A stretch of DNA of 37,260 bases from Geodermatophilaceae bacterium (GTDB taxonomy: Bacteria; Actinomycetota; Actinomycetes; Mycobacteriales; Geodermatophilaceae), in contig JACCZY010000032.1 of assembly GCA_013695685.1 (NCBI GenBank), positions 1 to 37,260 on the forward strand, written 5' to 3'. This document shows positions 33,709-37,260 of the stretch, one piece after another; the stretch's first letter is position 1, and the number at the start of each line of letters is the position of its first letter. The notes beneath the pieces are model-generated. The model had not been told where the DNA came from, did no database searches, and worked only from the letters and a program-made list of their open reading frames with translations. The position numbers and the translations under genes were made by a program.

Positions 33709-34477
33709 CGGACGGAGCCCCACCGGGGGCGGCATGCAGGGCAGGGCCGCGCTGGTCACCGGCGGCAGTCGCGGCATCGGGCTGGCCATCGCGCAGGAGT
33801 TGGTACGGCGTGGCGCCCGCGTCACGGTGACCGCGCGCAAGCCCGAGGAGTTGGCCGCCGCAGTAGAGGCTCTCGGTGGCGACGAGCACGCGCTGGCCGT
33901 TTCGGGCAACGCGGGGGACCCCGAGCACCGCACCGACGCGGTAGCGCGCACGCTTGAGCGGTTCGGCCGCCTCGACATGCTGGTGAACAACGTCGGCATC
34001 AACCCGATCTACGGGCCGCTGGTCGAGGCCGACCTCGGCGCCGTGCGCAAGATCATGGACGTCAACTACGTGGCGGCGCTGGGCTTCGTCCAGGAGGCAC
34101 ACCGCGACTGGTTGGGCGGGCACGGCGGGTCGGTGCTGTTCATCGCATCCGTGGCCGGGCTGCGCTGCGCAGAGGGCATCGGCGCGTACGGATCGAGCAA
34201 GGCGGCGCTGTTCCACCTGGCGATGCAGCTCGCCGTGGAACTGGGCCCGGGCGTCCGGGTCAATGCGCTCGCCCCGGCCGTCGTCAAGACGAAGTTCGCC
34301 ACCGCGCTGTACGAGGGTCGTGAGGCCGCGGTGGCCGACGCCTACCCACTCAAGCGGCTCGGCGTACCGGAGGATGTGGCGAGGGCGGCGGCCTTCTTGC
34401 TCTCCGACGAGGCCAGCTGGGTGACCGGGCAGACGCTGGTACTCGACGGGGGCGTGATGAGCCGCGGCCAGCTCTGA
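33698..34477 (+). CDS. Short-chain dehydrogenase/reductase (SDR) family oxidoreductase
   Basis: A 259-aa classical SDR enzyme that uses NAD(P)H. Cofactor motif TGGSRGIG (TGxxxGxG type), structural NNVG in MLVNNVGINP, and catalytic Ser-Tyr-Lys in ASVAGLRCAEGIGAYGSSK are intact. The C-terminal LDGGVMSRGQL is typical of the FabG-like group. The substrate cannot be named. The GTG at 33698 is preferred, because it follows a TAGGGT box by 6 nt. An ATG at 33734 (MQGRAALVTGG) is the alternative and would remove 12 residues. The gene ends 15 bp from the convergent livF stop. Confidence 0.9.
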   Translation: MLPDGRSPTGGGMQGRAALVTGGSRGIGLAIAQELVRRGARVTVTARKPEELAAAVEALGGDEHALAVSGNAGDPEHRTDAVARTLERFGRLDMLVNNVGINPIYGPLVEADLGAVRKIMDVNYVAALGFVQEAHRDWLGGHGGSVLFIASVAGLRCAEGIGAYGSSKAALFHLAMQLAVELGPGVRVNALAPAVVKTKFATALYEGREAAVADAYPLKRLGVPEDVARAAAFLLSDEASWVTGQTLVLDGGVMSRGQL

Positions 34478-34492
34478 GCGTGTCACGCCCCC

Positions 34493-35194
34493 TCAGGCGA
34501 CGCCGAGCAGGCGATGGGCGGTCCCGGGGTCGCGGCGGAAGTCTGCGGTCGTCGCGCGATGGGCGATCACGCCGCGGTCCATGACGGCGACGTCGGAGCA
34601 GACGGAGAACGCCAGGTGCAGGTCCTGCTCCACCAGCAGGACCGCGACGCCCTCGTCGCGCATCCCGGTGATCGCGCCCGCTATCTGCTCGACGATGGCC
34701 GGTGCCAGCCCCTCAGACGGCTCGTCCATGAGCATCAGCCGCGGGCCGGTCAGCAGCGCCCGGGCGATCGCCAGCATCTGCTGCTCGCCCCCGGACAGCG
34801 TCGCCGCCTGCTGGCCGCGCCGCTCGTCCAGGCGCGGCAGCAACGCGATCACCCGCTGCTCCGTCCACGCGGTCGACCGCCGCCGCCGCGCGGCCAGCGT
34901 CAGATGCTCTTGCACGGTCAGGTTGGCCCACACCCGCCGGCCCTGCGGCACCAGCGCGACACCGGACCTGGCGATCACGTCGGCCCGCCGACCGGCCAGC
35001 ATTACGCCGTGCAGCGTGACGGACCCCGCGGACGGCCGCAGCAGCCCCATCAGCGTGCTGACCAGCGTCGATTTCCCCACCCCGTTGCGTCCCAGCAGCC
35101 CGAGCACGCGGCCCGAGTCCAGATCCAGGTCGACACCCTGCAGCACGGTGCCCTGCTTGTAGCCCGCACGCAGACCGCGCACCTCGAGAAGCAT
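34493..35194 (-). CDS. livF: Branched-chain amino acid ABC transporter ATP-binding protein, LivF type
   Basis: A 233-aa ATPase subunit of a HAAT-type importer, located at the cytoplasmic face. Walker A is GLLGRNGVGKSTL, the signature is LSGGEQQMLAIARAL, Walker B is LMLMDEPSEGLAP and the switch is LLVEQD. The VPQGRRVWANLTVQEHL segment is characteristic of LivF rather than LivG. The ATG at 35192-35194 overlaps the livG stop by one base (TGATG). The solute is probably a branched-chain amino acid, but urea- and amide-type importers share this layout, and the binding protein is outside the window. Confidence 0.9.
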   Translation of the reverse strand: MLLEVRGLRAGYKQGTVLQGVDLDLDSGRVLGLLGRNGVGKSTLVSTLMGLLRPSAGSVTLHGVMLAGRRADVIARSGVALVPQGRRVWANLTVQEHLTLAARRRRSTAWTEQRVIALLPRLDERRGQQAATLSGGEQQMLAIARALLTGPRLMLMDEPSEGLAPAIVEQIAGAITGMRDEGVAVLLVEQDLHLAFSVCSDVAVMDRGVIAHRATTADFRRDPGTAHRLLGVA

Positions 35195-36057
35195 CACGCA
35201 CCATCCGGTGCAACGAAGAGTTCCTCGCGGTCCGCCGTACCGAGATAGGCCTCTCGTACGGCGGCGCTCTCGCGGACGTCCGACGGTGAGCCGGTCAGCA
35301 GCACCTGGCCGAGGTGCAGGACCGTGATCGCGCTCGCCAGCTGGAACACCACATCGAGGTCGTGTTCCACGATCAGCACGGTCACCGACGCCGGCAGCGC
35401 CTCGATCAGCTCCACCAGCCGCTCGCCCTCCGCCGCAGACATGCCGGCCGCCGGCTCGTCCAGCAGCAGCAACCGAGGCTCGCAGGCCAGCGCCAGCGCG
35501 ATCTCCAGCTGCCGGCGCTCACCATGGGACAGCTCCCCCGCCGTCACGGTCGCCCGACCGGTCAGGCCGACCGCCTCGAGCAGCTCGGCGACCCGGTCTC
35601 TGGCGACCGGCTGCCGGCGCGGCCACGGACTGCCCGGCGAGCCATGCCGGCGCTGCGCGGCGAGCATCGCGTTCTGCTCCACCGTCAGCGGCAAGAACAG
35701 GCTCGAGTGCTGCAATGTCTGGCTGATGCCCCACCGGGCGCGCACGTACTCCCGTTGCCCGGTGATGTCCTGCTCGCCCAGCCAAATGGTGCCTGCCGAC
35801 ACCCGCAACGTCCCGGCGATCAGCCGGAACAGCGTGCTCTTGCCCGCTCCGTTCGGTCCGATCAGGCCGTGCCTGGCACCGGCCGACACCGACAGGTCTA
35901 CGGCGTCCACCGCACGCAGCGCTCCGAAGTGCCTACTCACGCCGCGCAGCGCCAACGCCGGCGCCGCCGCTGCGGTATCACCCGCCGGCGCAGTCCCGCC
36001 GGCCCTGTCACCCGGCGGCGGGGTCCCGCCGCCCCAGTCACCCGGCGGCGCGGTCAT
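35194..36057 (-). CDS. livG: Branched-chain amino acid ABC transporter ATP-binding protein, LivG type, with proline/glycine-rich N-terminal repeats
   Basis: A 287-aa ATPase subunit, about 30 residues longer than usual. The extra N-terminus is a low-complexity run of three decapeptides (TAPPGDWGGG, TPPPGDRAGG, TAPAGDTAAA). The ABC domain then starts at LALRGVSRHFGALRAVDAVD. Walker A is GPNGAGKSTL, the signature LSHGERRQLEIALAL and Walker B LLLLDEPAAGMS, with VLIVEHDLDVVF. The LivG-type ARWGISQTLQHSSLF segment precedes the insertion. The ATG at 36055-36057 overlaps the livM stop (ATGA). The repeat-bearing extension could be a cytoplasmic tail with no catalytic role. Confidence 0.88.
   Translation of the reverse strand: MTAPPGDWGGGTPPPGDRAGGTAPAGDTAAAAPALALRGVSRHFGALRAVDAVDLSVSAGARHGLIGPNGAGKSTLFRLIAGTLRVSAGTIWLGEQDITGQREYVRARWGISQTLQHSSLFLPLTVEQNAMLAAQRRHGSPGSPWPRRQPVARDRVAELLEAVGLTGRATVTAGELSHGERRQLEIALALACEPRLLLLDEPAAGMSAAEGERLVELIEALPASVTVLIVEHDLDVVFQLASAITVLHLGQVLLTGSPSDVRESAAVREAYLGTADREELFVAPDGA
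35965..36054 (-). repeat. 30-bp imperfect tandem repeat, three copies, at the start of livG
   Basis: Units 36054-36025, 36024-35995 and 35994-35965 on the minus strand each encode a decapeptide of the T-x-P-x-G-D type. Units 1 and 2 are close matches, and the third has drifted. The length is a multiple of three, so copy number can change without a frameshift. Confidence 0.7.
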
Positions 36058-37004
36058 GCCGGTTGCTTTCGGCGCCGGCGCACCCGCAGCCCCGCCAGGC
36101 CGGCGAAGCCACGCGGCAGCAGGTACACGGCCAGGATGAACACCAGCCCGAGTACGAGCGGTCCGTGCCCGTCCAGGCGCGGCCCGAGGGCATCGCGGAT
36201 CAGTACGACGAGCGCCGCCCCCAGGCAGGCGCCCCACAGGGTGCCGGCGCCACCGATGACCACCGCGAGCAGCGCGAGCGCGGCGGTGGTGAAGCCGAGG
36301 TCAGCGGTGGTCACGAGCCGCTGCTGCGCGGCCAGCATCCCGCCGGCCAGGCCGGCGACCGCCCCGGCCAGGACGAAGGCGGCGAGCTTGTACCGGAACG
36401 GCGAGTAGCCCAGCGAGCGCATCCGGGGCTCGTTGTCGCGGATGCCCCGCAGGACCGCGCCGAACGGCGAGGCACTGACCACCTGCAGTACGGCGTACCC
36501 GAGCACGAAGGCCGCGAGCAGGTACCAGTAGACGAACCCGACCTCGGTCAGCGGACTGCCGGCGACTCGGACCGCAGGAATCCCGTAAAGCCCGTTGGAG
36601 CCGCCGGTGACGCTCTCCCACTGTTGCGCGAGCTGGAAGATCAGCTCCCCGATGGCCAGGGTCAGCATCAGGAAGAAGATCCCGCTGGAGCGGACCGCGA
36701 GCCACCCCGTCGCGGCCGCGGCCAGCGCGCCGGCGGCCGTCGCCGCGAGCAGCGGCACCGGCGCCTCGGAAGTGACGTTGATCGACAGCCAGCCGGCGGT
36801 GTACGCGCCGATCCCGAAGTACGCGGCATGTCCCAGCGAGGGCAGGCCGGTGATGCCGACGAGCAGGTCGAGGCTCACCGCGAGCAAGGCGAACGTCAGG
36901 ATCCGGGCCAGGATTCCGGTCTCGTACGGCGCCACGAACAGCGGCACCAGCGCCAGCACGACCAGCACGGCGGCACCGAGCAGCACTCCGGGCGACGGTC
37001 TCAT
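36054..37004 (-). CDS. livM: Branched-chain amino acid ABC transporter permease, LivM type
   Basis: A 316-aa membrane subunit with eight or more hydrophobic helices. The LivM signature runs from LDLLVGITGLPSLGHAAYFG to GIRDNEPRMRSLGYSPFRYK, the cytoplasmic coupling loop that contacts the ATPases. FGAVLRGIRDNE and GGAGTLWGACLGAALVV are typical. The basic C-terminus (RVRRRRKQ) is cytoplasmic. The ATG at 37002-37004 overlaps the livH stop (ATGA), so the operon is read as one coupled unit from beyond the right edge. Confidence 0.92.
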   Translation of the reverse strand: MRPSPGVLLGAAVLVVLALVPLFVAPYETGILARILTFALLAVSLDLLVGITGLPSLGHAAYFGIGAYTAGWLSINVTSEAPVPLLAATAAGALAAAATGWLAVRSSGIFFLMLTLAIGELIFQLAQQWESVTGGSNGLYGIPAVRVAGSPLTEVGFVYWYLLAAFVLGYAVLQVVSASPFGAVLRGIRDNEPRMRSLGYSPFRYKLAAFVLAGAVAGLAGGMLAAQQRLVTTADLGFTTAALALLAVVIGGAGTLWGACLGAALVVLIRDALGPRLDGHGPLVLGLVFILAVYLLPRGFAGLAGLRVRRRRKQPA

Positions 37005-37260
37005 GCGGCCGCCTTCGAGGCGCCGAACAGGCCCCGCGGGCGGACGATCAGCACCAGCGCCAGCGCGCCGAAGAGCACGAAGGAGGCCAGCTCGGGGATG
37101 AGCGCACGCCCCAGCGACTCGACCTGCCCGATCAGCAGTGCGCCGACGAACGCCCCCTTGATCGACCCGAGCCCACCGATCACGACCACTACCAGGGCGA
37201 GGATCAGCACCCGCTCGTCCAGCCCCGGCCCGGCACCGTAGATCGGGCCGCCCAGCACCC
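37001..37260 (-). CDS. livH: Branched-chain amino acid ABC transporter permease, LivH type (partial, N-terminus off the right edge)
   Basis: About 86 C-terminal codons of a LivH-like permease are visible, open to the window edge. The LivH hallmarks RVLILALVVVVIGGLGSIKGAFVGALLIGQVES and the final helix FVLFGALALVLIVRPRGLFG are present. The reading frame continues beyond 37260, so its true start lies outside the window. It precedes livM in the usual order livH-livM-livG-livF. Confidence 0.88.
   Translation of the reverse strand, partial: VLGGPIYGAGPGLDERVLILALVVVVIGGLGSIKGAFVGALLIGQVESLGRALIPELASFVLFGALALVLIVRPRGLFGASKAAA

Noticed and set aside
34474-34496. CTGAG...CTCAG arms with inner GCGTG/CACGC between the SDR and livF stops
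   Set aside because: The arms are only 5 bp each and asymmetric, and overlap both stop codons, so they are too weak to call a terminator.
36595-37101. 168-codon plus-strand frame opposite livM/livH
   Set aside because: Antisense to clearly coding membrane subunits. Serine/arginine-rich shadow translation.

Overview
The window is a high-GC actinobacterial chromosome segment. Supporting signs are GTG and TTG starts, many TANNNT -10 boxes lying 6-7 nt before a start codon (leaderless messages), a mycothiol-dependent enzyme family, CarD, Lsr2, ClpC and DisA. From about 10.2 to 32.6 kb the gene order follows the Mycobacterium tuberculosis block Rv3579c-Rv3603c (rlmB, cysS, ispF, ispD, carD, lpqE, radA, disA, an Rv3587c-like gene, mutY, clpC, lsr2, lysS, coaX, panD, panC and a DUF2520 gene). 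The differences from that block point to a non-mycobacterial actinobacterium: no carbonic anhydrase gene before mutY, a tandem methyltransferase pair after lysS, and nadB-nadC placed between panD and coaX. Genus cannot be fixed from the sequence alone. I see no phage, IS element, CRISPR array or plasmid gene.

Layout. 1-3.6 kb (minus): an ABC-2 type export unit made of a rare single-chain fusion (membrane-anchored alpha/beta hydrolase joined to an ABC ATPase) and an overlapping permease that runs off the left edge. 3.7-8.7 kb: accessory genes (mycothiol-dependent enzyme, threonine/proline-rich lipoprotein, DUF3263 protein, RarD-type permease, small membrane protein, DHA2-type MFS exporter). 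8.7-10.2 kb: tRNA-Thr(TGT) and a DUF445 membrane protein. 10.2-14.2 kb (minus): carD-ispD-ispF and cysS-rlmB, covering transcription control, isoprenoid precursors and translation. 14.4-20.3 kb: a UbiA-family prenyltransferase, LpqE-like lipoprotein, radA, disA, an opposing anchored protein, and mutY, so DNA repair and c-di-AMP signalling lie together. 20.5-25.4 kb (minus): clpC, lsr2, lysS. 25.5-26.9 kb: duplicated methyltransferases. 27.1-32.6 kb (minus): a tightly overlapped NAD/CoA precursor operon (DUF2520 protein, panC, panD, nadB, nadC, coaX). 32.7-34.5 kb: a MidA-family methyltransferase and an SDR enzyme. 34.5-37.26 kb (minus): a branched-chain amino acid type ABC importer (livH partial, livM, livG, livF).

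Most of the window is ordinary conserved housekeeping DNA. The points most worth a second look are the hydrolase-ABC ATPase fusion with a coupled six-codon leader frame; the divergent neighbour, whose promoter seems to start a leaderless eight-codon upstream frame; the recurrent leaderless architecture; a ClgR-like box before clpC; and a nested palindromic intergenic element at 26967-27037 that shares a 13-mer with another convergent intergenic region.
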